The notes beneath the pieces are model-generated. The model worked only from the letters and a program-made list of their open reading frames with translations. It searched no databases and was not told the origin of the DNA. A stretch of 64,000 bases of DNA from an uncultured Verrucomicrobiota bacterium (GTDB lineage Bacteria > Verrucomicrobiota > Verrucomicrobiia > Limisphaerales > UBA9464), in NCBI GenBank assembly GCA_903922605.1, contig CAIXUG010000018.1:1-64000 (forward strand). Direction: 5' to 3'. Of this stretch, positions 8,434 through 17,702 are shown in pieces (positions within the stretch are counted from its first letter, which is position 1; every line of letters starts with the position of its first letter). A program made the position numbers and the translations under genes.

Positions 8434-10146
8434 TCACGCTTTCCAGGCCAGCTCAACGCCCAGCTTCACCAAATCGGCCTGCAATTCGTTGACAGCTTCC
8501 TTGTTGGCCAGGGCCTCGGAAGTTCCGAGCTTCTTTCTTGTGGCCAGCGCCACGGCGGCGCCGGCGGCTTCGCCGATGTTCCACTCGACGGGATGCAGGC
8601 GGTAGCAGCCGTTGGTCACGTGGGAGGTGCCGAGGTTCTTGCAGGCGGGAAGGAGATTCTTCATCCGCACCGGCAACAGCGCCCCAAGGGGGATCTGGAA
8701 CGGGGCGGTCGGGAAGTCGATGTAGTTGTCGCCCGTGCTGCTGGGGTGGAGATCGATCGGGTAGCTGCCGATGCCGACGGTGTCGGCGAACTCGGCGGCT
8801 TTGGCTTCCGTTTCCTTCGTGCCCGTTGCTTGGGCCCGCATGGCCAGGCCGACGTGCTGTTCCAGGACCGTGAAGCGCGCACGGATGCGGCGGGCCTCGC
8901 GCACATAGCAGGCCTTGGCCAGGCCGTCTTCCGTGCCGACGAGATCCTTGCGCAACCGCAGCCCGGGCCAGCCCTGGCCGCCATCGGGACGCGGCACGCC
9001 GGTCTGGAGCCAATAAAGGAGCGAAAGGCTGAGCTGTTTGGCGCCGTCGATGTGCTTCTGGACCATAGCTTCGGGCACGCCGACGAGGTTACCCAGCATG
9101 TAGTCGTTCTGCGGCCAGTTGATGAGCGAGGCGTCACCGGGATAGGTGCCGGGCAGGAAGTTCGCCTTCGCGGCAATGCGGCGGTAGCGCCAGAGATTGA
9201 GCGGAACTCCCGGGGTGTCACCCTCCGGATTGAAGCCGAGGGTTACGGGCATCCGGCGCTGCGGGTGGAAGTAGGTCAGGTCCAGCAGCCGTCCCGGCCA
9301 GGCCGGCGTGAGCTTCGGCACGTGGTGTTTCCAGAAGGCCCAGTCGCGCGGCGGGTCGATGACGTGCTCCTCGCCCGGCACATGGTCGATGATGAAGCAG
9401 GAGACGAACGACTGCTGGTTGGCCGGGCCGGGCCGGGCCGAGGGGTGCAGTTCGCCGGTGCCAGCCTCGGCACCGGTGACGAATTCGGTGCCGGTCAGCG
9501 GCAGAAGATCGCCGAGTTCGGTGGCATCGATGAACCACGGGGCTTCGAGTGAAACATCCCTGCCGGTGCGCAGATTGCGGACCGTGACCTGCTTGACGCG
9601 ATCGGCCTCGGCGACGGCGGAGACAGGCCTATGTTCCCGCAGGATGACCAGCCGACCGTCCGGGACGTAGGGGGCGAGCAGCCCCTCCAGCACGGCGAGC
9701 GCGACGCGGGGTTCGTGGCAGAGCGCGGAGACGGAGCCGCTTCCGGGATTGAGATCCGCCCGGGCTTTGGCGGCGGCGGTCAGCGGGTAGTGGCGCCGGT
9801 AGTAGTCGCGGATGCCGTTGCGGAGTTGCCGGTAGGTCTTGGTGCAGCCGTGCGATTCGATCCACCGATGTTCGTCCGGCGGCACAGCCTGGGACGTGAG
9901 CTGCCCACCGATCCAATCGGTCTCCTCGGTCAGCACGACCTTCAAGCCGCACTTCAACGCGGACAACGCGGCGGCGATGCCTCCAAGTCCACCGCCAATG
10001 ATGGCGACGTCGCACCGGAAACCGCCTTGGCCCAGGCGGCCGGCGACGCGTTCGTCGGCGGCCCGCGCCGAGCCCGTGCCCAAGGAAAGCAGCGGGGCCG
10101 TGGCGGCCAGGGCGGCTCCAAGCTGGACAAAGCGGCGGCGGTTCAT
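8434..10146 (-). CDS. FAD-dependent oxidoreductase, exported
   Basis: A 570-residue flavoprotein of the FAD_oxidored (PF12831) type. The N-terminus has an Arg-Arg-Arg signal (MNRRRFVQLGAALAATA) suggesting Tat export with cofactor bound. The dinucleotide-binding glycines are at 51-56 (VAIIGGGLGGIAAALSALK), followed by VVLTEETDWIGGQLTSQ, which is characteristic of the family. A C-terminal FAD-contact region (LLPACKNLGTSHVTNGCYRLHP) is present. Such proteins are abundant in PVC genomes next to glycosidases and are often presumed to act on sugars or uronic acids, but the substrate is unknown. About 150 bp separate it from the downstream GH43-like gene. Confidence 0.88.
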   Translation of the reverse strand: MNRRRFVQLGAALAATAPLLSLGTGSARAADERVAGRLGQGGFRCDVAIIGGGLGGIAAALSALKCGLKVVLTEETDWIGGQLTSQAVPPDEHRWIESHGCTKTYRQLRNGIRDYYRRHYPLTAAAKARADLNPGSGSVSALCHEPRVALAVLEGLLAPYVPDGRLVILREHRPVSAVAEADRVKQVTVRNLRTGRDVSLEAPWFIDATELGDLLPLTGTEFVTGAEAGTGELHPSARPGPANQQSFVSCFIIDHVPGEEHVIDPPRDWAFWKHHVPKLTPAWPGRLLDLTYFHPQRRMPVTLGFNPEGDTPGVPLNLWRYRRIAAKANFLPGTYPGDASLINWPQNDYMLGNLVGVPEAMVQKHIDGAKQLSLSLLYWLQTGVPRPDGGQGWPGLRLRKDLVGTEDGLAKACYVREARRIRARFTVLEQHVGLAMRAQATGTKETEAKAAEFADTVGIGSYPIDLHPSSTGDNYIDFPTAPFQIPLGALLPVRMKNLLPACKNLGTSHVTNGCYRLHPVEWNIGEAAGAAVALATRKKLGTSEALANKEAVNELQADLVKLGVELAWKA

Positions 10147-10338
10147 GCCTGGAGTTTACACACCCAGAGGGCAAACCCCTCATACAAGTCCAACTCCTCG
10201 CGGCAAGAGGTGGCACCCAGGGCTGCCGCTAAACTGCGTAACAGGCTGGCGACAATGTGATCGCGGACTCTACAAAGGGCGGCGTACGTTTCCGCCCGCC
10301 GCCACTTCTTGAAAGATCGGGCCATTGGCCCGTGACGC

Positions 10339-11604
10339 TCAGAACTTGTTGTTCCGGTAGGCGCCCATCGCGGGGGCGTCGGGGTTCACTTCAGGGCCGA
10401 AGTAACGCAGGGTCACGAGCGGTTCGGTCTCGCTGGTGTTCTCGAAGGTCACGCCGTTCTTCGCGCCGTCCTCCGTGCAGAAGTATTCGTCCTCGGTCAG
10501 CTCATTGAAGCGGATGAGCTTCGGGCTGACCAGCGGCTGGCCGTTGATCTTGCCGGTGCCCTGCACGCAGATGAGGCCGTACGCGCCGGCGTCCTTGATG
10601 GTGCACTTGGTGCCGGGCTCGACGGTCAGCTCCTTGGCGGTGAAGAGCTGTTCGCCATCGACCTTGCCGTACACGATCCAGCGGTCTACGAAGCCTTCCT
10701 TGCGGGTGTCGGCGACGGGGACAGGCTCAAGGTAGTGGTTGTCCTTGAAGTTCGGGTCCACGTTCTTGTCCCAGTCGAGCTGGTCCACAATGAAGTCGAG
10801 GTCCTTGTGCTTGCTCTTGGGCATGTCCTTCACGAGCAGGCTCCAGGGAACCTCGCGGCCCTCGACGAGGTTCTGGTACATGCCGAAGACATCGCTGCCC
10901 CACTGCGGCTCGTAGGTGCAGAGGCTGCCGGGCGCGTGCAGGACGCACGGGTCAATGAGCCAGCCGGAACCGACCTTGAGGCGGTACGCCTTGGAGAGGT
11001 CGAGAATGCCGTTGTCGCCCTTGTTCCAGTTTTCCAGGCACTTGCGGACCTGCGCCTTGGTCGTGCCGGGCTCGAAGCCCATGAACGTGTAGGGGAAATT
11101 GTTGCCGACGTTGTTGTGCTGCGGCGGGAAGTAGTAGCTCTCGGGCTTGCCCTCCTGGCCGACGAGCTTGGCCTGCTTGGCCGACTGGTGCATGTGGTGG
11201 GGGATCGGCCCCATGTTGTCGAAGAACTTCGAGTACACCGGCCACTTGCCGTACTTCTTCCAGATCGCCTTGCCGACGATGTCCGCGCCGCAATCCGCCA
11301 CGGCCTGCTGGAGCGTGAAGCGTTCCTTGCCGACAACGCAGTAGTTCAGGCCCTCGTCTGCGGCGCGGCCCTCATTGGCCGTGACGGTGGTGGAGGCGAA
11401 CCAGCGCTCGTCGATGCCGCCGCGATTCAGACCGTAGGCGTAGGTGTCGTCGGGATGGAGCTTGATGCGCAGGCCGGGCTGGAGGAACGAGCGCGGCACC
11501 CAGGCGGGCGCGAGGCGCAGGAGGCCCCCGGTGCGGGAGAGTTCGGCCCCGACCTTGGCGGCGGTGTTGGACTTGACGGTCTTAAGTTGTTGGACGGTGT
11601 TCAT
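10339..11604 (-). CDS. Cupin-type protein resembling class I mannose-6-phosphate isomerase
   Basis: A 421-residue cytosolic protein. The ATG at 11604 (MNTVQQLKTVKS) is chosen; upstream codons to 11790 overlap the divergent lipoprotein gene and look non-coding. Cupin metal-site features are visible: PIPHHMHQSAKQA with nearby KPESYYFPPQHN, then WLIDPCVLHAPGSLCTYEP, matching the order of the metal-binding His/Glu and the later His of phosphomannose isomerase-like cupins. The C-terminal half holds a second beta-barrel (CTIKDAGAYGLICVQGTGKI). It is divergently transcribed from the lipoprotein gene. Isomerase activity is inferred from fold-level motifs only. Confidence 0.65.
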   Translation of the reverse strand: MNTVQQLKTVKSNTAAKVGAELSRTGGLLRLAPAWVPRSFLQPGLRIKLHPDDTYAYGLNRGGIDERWFASTTVTANEGRAADEGLNYCVVGKERFTLQQAVADCGADIVGKAIWKKYGKWPVYSKFFDNMGPIPHHMHQSAKQAKLVGQEGKPESYYFPPQHNNVGNNFPYTFMGFEPGTTKAQVRKCLENWNKGDNGILDLSKAYRLKVGSGWLIDPCVLHAPGSLCTYEPQWGSDVFGMYQNLVEGREVPWSLLVKDMPKSKHKDLDFIVDQLDWDKNVDPNFKDNHYLEPVPVADTRKEGFVDRWIVYGKVDGEQLFTAKELTVEPGTKCTIKDAGAYGLICVQGTGKINGQPLVSPKLIRFNELTEDEYFCTEDGAKNGVTFENTSETEPLVTLRYFGPEVNPDAPAMGAYRNNKF

Positions 11605-11797
11605 GTGCGGCGATGTTGCGTGAAAGCGTGCCGGGAGGTTAGCGGCAGGCACGGAGCCGCTGCCAACGGAAAACCGCCGGATGAAGATTCCACGAAACTT
11701 TCCGTCCAAGGCCGGGTAATGAAACCCGTAAGGCGCGGTGAAACCAACGGGCCGAAGGGTTTCGGAGGATTTTCCCGCACCGTTCAGCACTCACGAA

Positions 11798-12145
11798 ATG
11801 AAAGCCACCCTGCCCCTGTCGCTCGCCGCGTTTGCCGCCCTGGTGTCCGCCGGCTGTATCCACACCGAGGAAACCGTGACCCGGGATGAGTCCCGCGTGC
11901 CCATCGCCTTTGAAACCGAGGCCGCCGGCCGGATTTTCTACGAAACCCTGAGCAAGCTGCCGGGGAGTGGGCCTTACCGCGAAAGCTCAACGAATGTGGA
12001 GGTCCCGTTCGTCTTTGGACACACCACCAAGACCGTGCACGGCCCGAACACCGCCTTCAACGAGGCCGTGGCCCGTGCCGATACCAACCACGACGGCAAG
12101 ATCACGGAGACCGAGGCCAAGATCTTCGCCGCGCAGGTGAGGTGA
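11798..12145 (+). CDS. Small EF-hand lipoprotein
   Basis: A 115-residue lipoprotein. The ATG at 11798 gives a lipoprotein signal MKATLPLSLAAFAALVSAGC with the lipobox cysteine as residue 20. Near the C-terminus, ADTNHDGKITETEAK is a canonical EF-hand loop (D-x-N-x-D-G-x-I-x-x-x-E), so calcium binding is likely. The middle part is unrecognised. A longer frame from 11738 would add residues before the signal and is rejected. It is transcribed divergently from the cupin gene and convergently with the pseudopilin gene. Confidence 0.75.
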   Translation: MKATLPLSLAAFAALVSAGCIHTEETVTRDESRVPIAFETEAAGRIFYETLSKLPGSGPYRESSTNVEVPFVFGHTTKTVHGPNTAFNEAVARADTNHDGKITETEAKIFAAQVR

Positions 12146-12153
12146 GATAATTT

Positions 12154-12174
12154 CGAGTGCCGAGTTCCGAGTTT
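12154..12174. repeat. Three degenerate heptamers (CGAGTKY)
   Basis: CGAGTGC, CGAGTTC and CGAGTTT follow one another without gap between the convergent lipoprotein and pseudopilin genes. It belongs to the class of short heptamer runs also found around 45.1 and 46.1-46.5 kb, though the unit sequence differs. Confidence 0.5.
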
Positions 12175-12179
12175 TGAAT

Positions 12180-13004
12180 TCACTTCGGAATGGTCGCGTG
12201 ATCCTGCAGCCATTTGAGGTCGGGGTTGCCCGGGAAGAAGCGGAAGTGGTTGGCGCCGTCGATACGTGACTCGCGGATCGTATCCTGGGACATCCACCGG
12301 TGGCTTTCCACGTGCCCGTCGGCGAAAGCCACGTTGCCGCTGTTCTCATGCTCGGCGGAGGGGAAATGGTAGAACAGCCCCGTGTTGCCCCGCAGAATGA
12401 CGAAACCGGGATAGCAGAGGCTGTCGGGCCCCACGTCGAGGAAGGTGAAAATCTGGCTTGGCGAAGCGGGCGCCAGGTCGCTCGCCTTCACGAACGAGAC
12501 GGAGGTGTCGGAGCTGAAGGCGTCCGTCGGTGCGATCCAGCCCAGCCAGTGGTTCAGGGAATAGCTGCGGACCTTGCGCACCATCTGCGTGCCCAGCAGG
12601 AAGGTGAACCGGTCGGCCGGGCACTTGTAGATCGCCGCCGTGGGCATGTAGGACGCAAACGCGGCCACGCTGGTATCCACCAGGTAGCTGCGGTTGGTGA
12701 ACACCTCCGGCTGCAGGTGCTGGTCCCCGAGCACCCAAAGCTTCTGTCCCGCGAGATCGGCCGGCAGCCCGTAGCCGTTCGGCGGCAGGAAGTCAGCGTG
12801 GTCGCCAGTGTAGAGCTGGCCGGCGAGGGCCAGTTGCCGTTCGTTGCTCAGGCATTGCGTGCGAAGAGCCTGCGCCTTGGCGTGTGACAGCGCCGGCAGG
12901 AGCAGCGCGGCCAGGATCGCGATGATCGCGATGACCACCAGCAGCTCGATAAGCGTAAACGCTCCCCGGCCACCGGCATCCTGGCGCTGCCTGCGGTGAA
13001 ACAC
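12180..13004 (-). CDS. Type II secretion/pilin-like protein with prepilin N-terminus (verrucomicrobial pseudopilin)
   Basis: A 274-residue protein with a class III signal: a short basic leader, then [27 protein letters not shown] cut by prepilin peptidase after the Gly, leaving a mature N-terminal Phe and the Glu at position +5. The C-terminal globular part ends with [16 protein letters not shown], matching the His-x(n)-Asp-Gly motif of the very expanded pseudopilin family of Planctomycetes and Verrucomicrobia. Such genes are usually scattered singly, as here. The stop overlaps no neighbour. Function as pilus, secretion or surface filament subunit is unresolved. Confidence 0.92.
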   Translation of the reverse strand: MFHRRQRQDAGGRGAFTLIELLVVIAIIAILAALLLPALSHAKAQALRTQCLSNERQLALAGQLYTGDHADFLPPNGYGLPADLAGQKLWVLGDQHLQPEVFTNRSYLVDTSVAAFASYMPTAAIYKCPADRFTFLLGTQMVRKVRSYSLNHWLGWIAPTDAFSSDTSVSFVKASDLAPASPSQIFTFLDVGPDSLCYPGFVILRGNTGLFYHFPSAEHENSGNVAFADGHVESHRWMSQDTIRESRIDGANHFRFFPGNPDLKWLQDHATIPK

Positions 13005-13088
13005 GGCGGCAAGGTAGCGATTTTTGTTCCAATGTCAGGAGTGATAGTTCCGCTTTTGGCGGGGCAAACCTCTGGTTACTCTGCGCCC

Positions 13089-14843
13089 ATGGATAAGGAC
13101 CAAGTCGCCGCCATCCTTGTGGAGATCGGCACGCTGCTGGAGCTGAAGGGCGAGAACCCGTTCAAGACACGCGCCTACACCAATGGTGCGCGCACGCTGG
13201 AGGGTCTCACCGAACCGCTGGAAAAGATCGTCGCGGAGAAACGGCTCGGCGAGCTGAAGGGCTTCGGCGACGCCTTGCAGGAGAAAGTCACGACGCTCGT
13301 GACGACCGGCCGGCTGCCCTATTACGAGACCCTGAAGGCGTCGCTGCCGCCCGGTCTCGTCGAAATGCTCGGCCTGCAGGGGGTCGGGCCAAAGAAGGTG
13401 AAGCGGCTCTACGACGAGCTCGGCATCCAGTCCATCGAGCAGCTCGAAGCCGCCTGCAAGGACAACAAGATCGCCGTGCTCGACGGCTTCGGCGAGAAGT
13501 CGCAGGCGAAGATCCTGGAGGCCATCGCGTTCCGGCGGCAGTTCGCCTCGCGGCACCGGCTGGTCGATGCGCTGGTGGTCGCAGACCCGGTCCTCGAATC
13601 GCTGCGCGGGCATCCTGACGTCATCCGTTGCAGCACCGCCGGCAGTTTGCGGCGCTGGAAGGAGGTCATCGGCGACATTGATTTCCTCGTCTCGTCCAAG
13701 AACCCGACGGGTGTGATCGAGTTTTTTGTGAGTCAGCCGGGCATCCACACCGTAATGGCCAAGGGCGACACCAAGGCCAGCGTGCTCTTGGGCGACGGCA
13801 TCCAGGCCGACCTGCGGGTGGTGAGCGATGTGGAGTATCCGTTTGCGCTCGCCTACTTCACCGGCAGCAAGGAGCACAACATCGTCATGCGCCAACGGGC
13901 GATCACGCGCGGGTTGCGGCTCAACGAATACGGCCTCTACCGCAGCAAGGAGGAGACGCGCGACCCCGCGCTGCGCGTGGAATGCCACGACGAGAAGGAC
14001 ATCTTCGCCGAGCTGGGCCTGCCCTACATCACGCCTGAGCTGCGCGAGGATCACGGCGAATTCAAGGCCGGCGAGGCCGACGCCCTGCCCCGCCTCATCG
14101 AGTGGACCGATCTGAAAGGCTCCCTGCACAACCACTCCAACTGGAGCGACGGCCGCAACACGCTGGAGGACATCGCGGCGCACGCGCACGAGCTGGGCCT
14201 CGATTACTGGGCCATCACCGACCATTCGCGCGCCAGCTATCAGGCCAATGGTCTGGACGAGGCCCGTGTGCGCCAGCAGCTCAAGGCCGTCGCGGAGGTG
14301 AACAAGTCGTACGCGGATGAGGGCAGCGACTTCCGCCTGCTCACTGGCACCGAGGTGGACATCCTCAAGGAAGGCCTCGATTTCCCCGACGAGCTGCTCG
14401 CCGAACTCGACGTGGTCGTGGCAAGCCTGCACGTGCCTTCGAGCGATGAGGCGGAGAACACGAAGCGCTTCATCCGCGCGGCGGAAAATCCGTACGTCCA
14501 CATGCTCGGCCACCTGAGCGGCCGCCTGCTGCTCGAACGCGACGCCTACAAGATCAACCAGCACGCCGTCATCGATGCCTGCGCGGCCACCGGCACCTGG
14601 ATCGAGCTGAACGCCTCGCCTTACCGCTTCGATCTCGACTGGCGGCTTTGGAACTACGCCAAGAGCAAGGGCGTGAAGTGCGTCATCAACTGCGACGCCC
14701 ACCGGCTCGAACATGTCCAGTGGCTCCGCCTTGGCACCGGCATTGCGCGCAAGGGCTGGCTCACCAAGGCCGACGTCATCAACACCCTGCCGCTGTCGAA
14801 ACTGCGCGAGGAGCTGGCGAAAAAGCGGGCGATGGCGAAGTAA
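13089..14843 (+). CDS. polX: DNA polymerase/3'-5' exonuclease PolX
   Basis: A 584-residue family X DNA polymerase fused to a PHP phosphoesterase, used in base-excision repair gap filling. The ATG at 13089 begins MDKDQVAAILVEIG, the normal PolX start; the frame is open to 12996 but overlaps the pseudopilin gene. Helix-hairpin-helix segments lie around residues 50-140 (LGELKGFGD, LQGVGPKKVKRLYDELGI). The nucleotidyltransferase signature is GSLRR at 185-189 with Asp196 and Asp198 (GDIDFLV) and a third acid at Asp240. The C-terminal PHP domain from about 340 has the metal-binding HNH at 347-349 and AITDHS. All key residues are present and length is typical. Confidence 0.96.
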   Translation: MDKDQVAAILVEIGTLLELKGENPFKTRAYTNGARTLEGLTEPLEKIVAEKRLGELKGFGDALQEKVTTLVTTGRLPYYETLKASLPPGLVEMLGLQGVGPKKVKRLYDELGIQSIEQLEAACKDNKIAVLDGFGEKSQAKILEAIAFRRQFASRHRLVDALVVADPVLESLRGHPDVIRCSTAGSLRRWKEVIGDIDFLVSSKNPTGVIEFFVSQPGIHTVMAKGDTKASVLLGDGIQADLRVVSDVEYPFALAYFTGSKEHNIVMRQRAITRGLRLNEYGLYRSKEETRDPALRVECHDEKDIFAELGLPYITPELREDHGEFKAGEADALPRLIEWTDLKGSLHNHSNWSDGRNTLEDIAAHAHELGLDYWAITDHSRASYQANGLDEARVRQQLKAVAEVNKSYADEGSDFRLLTGTEVDILKEGLDFPDELLAELDVVVASLHVPSSDEAENTKRFIRAAENPYVHMLGHLSGRLLLERDAYKINQHAVIDACAATGTWIELNASPYRFDLDWRLWNYAKSKGVKCVINCDAHRLEHVQWLRLGTGIARKGWLTKADVINTLPLSKLREELAKKRAMAK

Positions 14844-14980
14844 GCCGGGGGTGCAGGTGAGGAAGGTGGTCGATACGCTTCAAGCGTTTCCGGCCGTGTG
14901 GCAGTGCGTTGACTCCCGCCTCCCAGCGTGGTTTGCAGACGGGCCACTCTCCCTTCGGCTACATCGATTATGGAACAGCT

Positions 14981-16249
14981 CTATCTCCCTGGAATCTTCG
15001 GCGGGGACCAATCGTTGAGCGCGCGTTCGTCGCCGTGGGCAGCGGCGAGGCCGAGCCGTTCCATCACCTCGCCCAGAAAATAGAGCGAGCCGGTCACCAG
15101 CACGAACGGATCGGGCGTAATCAGCTTCAGCGCCTCGGCGACCGAAGCGGCGGCCTTCACCGGACGTCCTGCGCCCGTGACGACGCAAGCGGCGCGCAGT
15201 TCCTCCGCGCTGACGGTGCGTTCGCTCGCGACCGGTGCCGTAACGATGCGGCCGGCGAGCGGCACGAGCGTTCCCACCATCGCGCGCCAGTCCTTGTCGG
15301 CCAGCATGCCGAGCACGAGCGTCGGCCGTTTGCCGGGGAAATGCTGCGCCAGCGCGGCCTGGAGCGCGGCGATGCCGGCGGGATTGTGCGCACCATCGAG
15401 CAGCAGCGTCTGGGCACCGCGTTTCACCAGCTGCAGGCGGCCGGGCCAGCTCACATCCGCCAGCCCGTCGCGGAGCCGCTCGTCACTGACCGGCAGCACG
15501 AACCGCAGCAGTCGCACGGTGGCGGCGGCCAGTGCGGCGTTGGCGCGCTGATGCTCGCCCAGCAGCGGGATCTCGAACCGGAAATTGGCCAACTCCGACG
15601 CGCCGAGCGCGAGAAAAGGCGCATCCAGTTCGCGCGCCTTGTACTCGATGATGGCGCGGGCCTCGGCGTCGTCGGTCGCGGTCAGCACGGGCACGCCGGG
15701 CTTGATGATGCCGGCCTTTTCGCTGGCGATGGCGGCGAGCGTGTTCCCCAGCACGCGCTGGTGGTCAAACGCGATGTTGGTGATGACGCTCACCAGAGGG
15801 GTGACGATGTTGGTCGCATCCAGCCGTCCACCGAGGCCGGTTTCCCAGATCACGAGATCGACCTGCTGCTCCGCGAAATAACGCAGCGCGAGCACGGTGG
15901 TGAACTCGAAGAAGGTCGGCTCCATCCCGGCCGACAGCGCCTTCAGCGCGGCGACGTGGCGCGCGAGGTCCGCGTCCGCGATGGGCACGCGGTTGATCTG
16001 GATGCGTTCGCCAAAGCGGACGAGGTGCGGGGACGTGTAGAGGCCGACCCGGAGGCCGGTGGCGCGGTACACGCTCTCCAGCAGCGCGCAGGTGGAGCCC
16101 TTGCCATTGGTGCCGGCCACATGGATGAACCGCAGCCGCGCCTGCGGATCGCCCGCGAGCGCGGCCAGGCGGCGAGTCGTCTCCAGCCCAGGCTGGAAGC
16201 CGAACATCCGCAGCGAATGGAGGTACGTGAGCGCCTCGTCGTAGGTCAC
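14981..16249 (-). CDS. folC: Bifunctional folylpolyglutamate synthase/dihydrofolate synthase
   Basis: A 422-residue ATP-dependent ligase of the Mur-ligase superfamily that attaches glutamate to dihydropteroate and folates in the cytoplasm. The P-loop is GTNGKGST at 46-53, followed by YTSPHLVRFGERIQIN, a FolC hallmark, and later WETGLGGRLDATNI and LLDGAHNPAG. The length matches the family. It begins 130 bp upstream of and divergent from the dipeptide epimerase gene, and ends about 140 bp from the convergent polX; the interval 14844-14980 shows nothing I can name. Confidence 0.96.
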   Translation of the reverse strand: MTYDEALTYLHSLRMFGFQPGLETTRRLAALAGDPQARLRFIHVAGTNGKGSTCALLESVYRATGLRVGLYTSPHLVRFGERIQINRVPIADADLARHVAALKALSAGMEPTFFEFTTVLALRYFAEQQVDLVIWETGLGGRLDATNIVTPLVSVITNIAFDHQRVLGNTLAAIASEKAGIIKPGVPVLTATDDAEARAIIEYKARELDAPFLALGASELANFRFEIPLLGEHQRANAALAAATVRLLRFVLPVSDERLRDGLADVSWPGRLQLVKRGAQTLLLDGAHNPAGIAALQAALAQHFPGKRPTLVLGMLADKDWRAMVGTLVPLAGRIVTAPVASERTVSAEELRAACVVTGAGRPVKAAASVAEALKLITPDPFVLVTGSLYFLGEVMERLGLAAAHGDERALNDWSPPKIPGR

Positions 16250-16380
16250 GGGAAACAGGTAATCGCGAAATCGCCGGAGGCGAAGCCTGAAGCGGTGTCC
16301 ATCGGCCCAAGCTTGGGCTGCGCCATCGAACCAAACGCGCGTTCGACACCGGCCTATCGCGGTGGTTTCTTCGCCGCGCG

Positions 16381-17430
16381 ATGCAACTGCACTTCCGCCG
16401 TTTCGACCTCGCCCTGCGGCATTCGTGGACGATCTCGCACGACCTCGGGTCGGGCGGCGGCAAATCCGTCTGCCCGGTCGTCTTCGTCGAGCTGACGGAT
16501 GCCCAAGGCCGCCACGGCGTCGGCGAAGGGTCCCCCTCCAGCCAGTACCACGAATCGCACGAGACGGTGTCGGCCTTCCTGCAACGGGTGGATGCCCGCC
16601 GGCTCTCCTTTGACGACATTCCGGGCAGCATGGCCTACCTCGACAGCGTGGCGACGGGCAACTACCCGGCGAAGTGCGCGGTGAATCTCGCGCTGCTGGA
16701 CGGCGCCGCGAAGGCCGCCGGCCAGGCCATTTATGACTTTCTCGGCCTTGGCTTCACCGAGGGCCGGCACGTCACCTCGTTCACCATCGGCCTCGACACG
16801 CCCGAGATGATGGCGCGCAAGACCGCCGAGGCCGCCGACCTGCCGGTGCTCAAGATGAAGCTCGGCAGCCCGCGCGACCGCGACAACTTCGCCGCGGTGC
16901 GCGGCGCGGCCCCGGGCAAACCCATCCGCGTGGACGCCAACGCGGCGTGGCCCACGAAGGAGATTGCGCTGGCGAACATCGAGTGGCTGGCGGCGGATGG
17001 GAACATCCAGTTCGTCGAGCAACCGATGCCGCCGGAACTGCCCGACGCCGACTGGATGTGGCTGAAGGCGCGTTCACCGCTGCCGATCTTCGGCGACGAA
17101 CTGTACCAGAGTCTGGCCGACGCCGACCGCTGCGCCCGGTGCGTCCACGGCGTGAACGTGAAGCTGGTGAAGACCGGCGGCCTCACCGCCGGCAAGGCCG
17201 CGCTCGAAGCCGCCGGCGCCCGGGGCCTGAAGACTATGCTCGGTTGCATGATCGAATCGTCGGTGCTCATCAGCGCCGGCGCGCATCTGGCCGAGCTGAC
17301 CGACTATCTTGACCTTGATGGGAATTTGCTCATCACAAACGACCCTTATGCCGGTGTGCGGACGGAGCGTGGGGTGATGAGTTTCGCCGGGGTAAACGCA
17401 GGCACCGGGCTAAGGCTAGATTTCCGATGA
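16381..17430 (+). CDS. Dipeptide epimerase (enolase superfamily, L-Ala-D/L-Glu epimerase-like)
   Basis: A 349-residue cytosolic member of the muconate-lactonising-enzyme subgroup. Catalytic landmarks are all visible: the KxK pair Lys158/Lys160 (LKMKLGS), metal ligands Asp185 (RVDANAAW), Glu213 (VEQPMP) and Asp239 (FGDELY), and Lys261 in NVKLVKTGG. This pattern fits dipeptide epimerases that interconvert L-Ala-D-Glu and L-Ala-L-Glu during murein peptide recycling; other dipeptides are possible. It is transcribed divergently from folC, with no operon partners downstream. Confidence 0.88.
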   Translation: MQLHFRRFDLALRHSWTISHDLGSGGGKSVCPVVFVELTDAQGRHGVGEGSPSSQYHESHETVSAFLQRVDARRLSFDDIPGSMAYLDSVATGNYPAKCAVNLALLDGAAKAAGQAIYDFLGLGFTEGRHVTSFTIGLDTPEMMARKTAEAADLPVLKMKLGSPRDRDNFAAVRGAAPGKPIRVDANAAWPTKEIALANIEWLAADGNIQFVEQPMPPELPDADWMWLKARSPLPIFGDELYQSLADADRCARCVHGVNVKLVKTGGLTAGKAALEAAGARGLKTMLGCMIESSVLISAGAHLAELTDYLDLDGNLLITNDPYAGVRTERGVMSFAGVNAGTGLRLDFR

Positions 17431-17477
17431 TTCGGAGATAAGATTGGGGGGAATGGCAGCGGGCGAGTCGCCGCCGC

Positions 17478-17515
17478 TCTCCCTCACCCCGGCCCTCTCC
17501 CGCTGGGAGAGGGGG
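17478..17515. repeat. Short palindromic intergenic repeat
   Basis: CTCCCTCACCCCGGCCCTCT followed by CCCGCTGGGAGAGGGGG folds with CCCTCTCCC pairing to GGGAGAGGG. This motif is widespread as a dispersed intergenic palindrome in many high-GC bacteria. It lies downstream of the epimerase gene and could also stabilise its 3' end. The rest of 17431-17702 shows nothing else I can support. Confidence 0.6.
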
Positions 17516-17702
17516 GAATCATCGTCCGCCTTCTAGCAAAAGTCCGAGGTCGGACTGGCCGAAGCATCTTCCGCAACCCGGGAAGCCGCCTGGTTTTCCC
17601 CCGTGGTTTCCGCTCGGGCCACTTTGCCGTCGGCGGCATATTTTATGAAACCGTTCTAATGGGAGACGCCGGCACGCAATGGCAAAAGCCGGCCGGCTCC
17701 GC

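Noticed and set aside
10143-10325. 60-codon minus-strand ORF upstream of the FAD oxidoreductase
   Set aside because: No motif, no clear ribosome site and it overlaps the oxidoreductase start; treated as non-coding.
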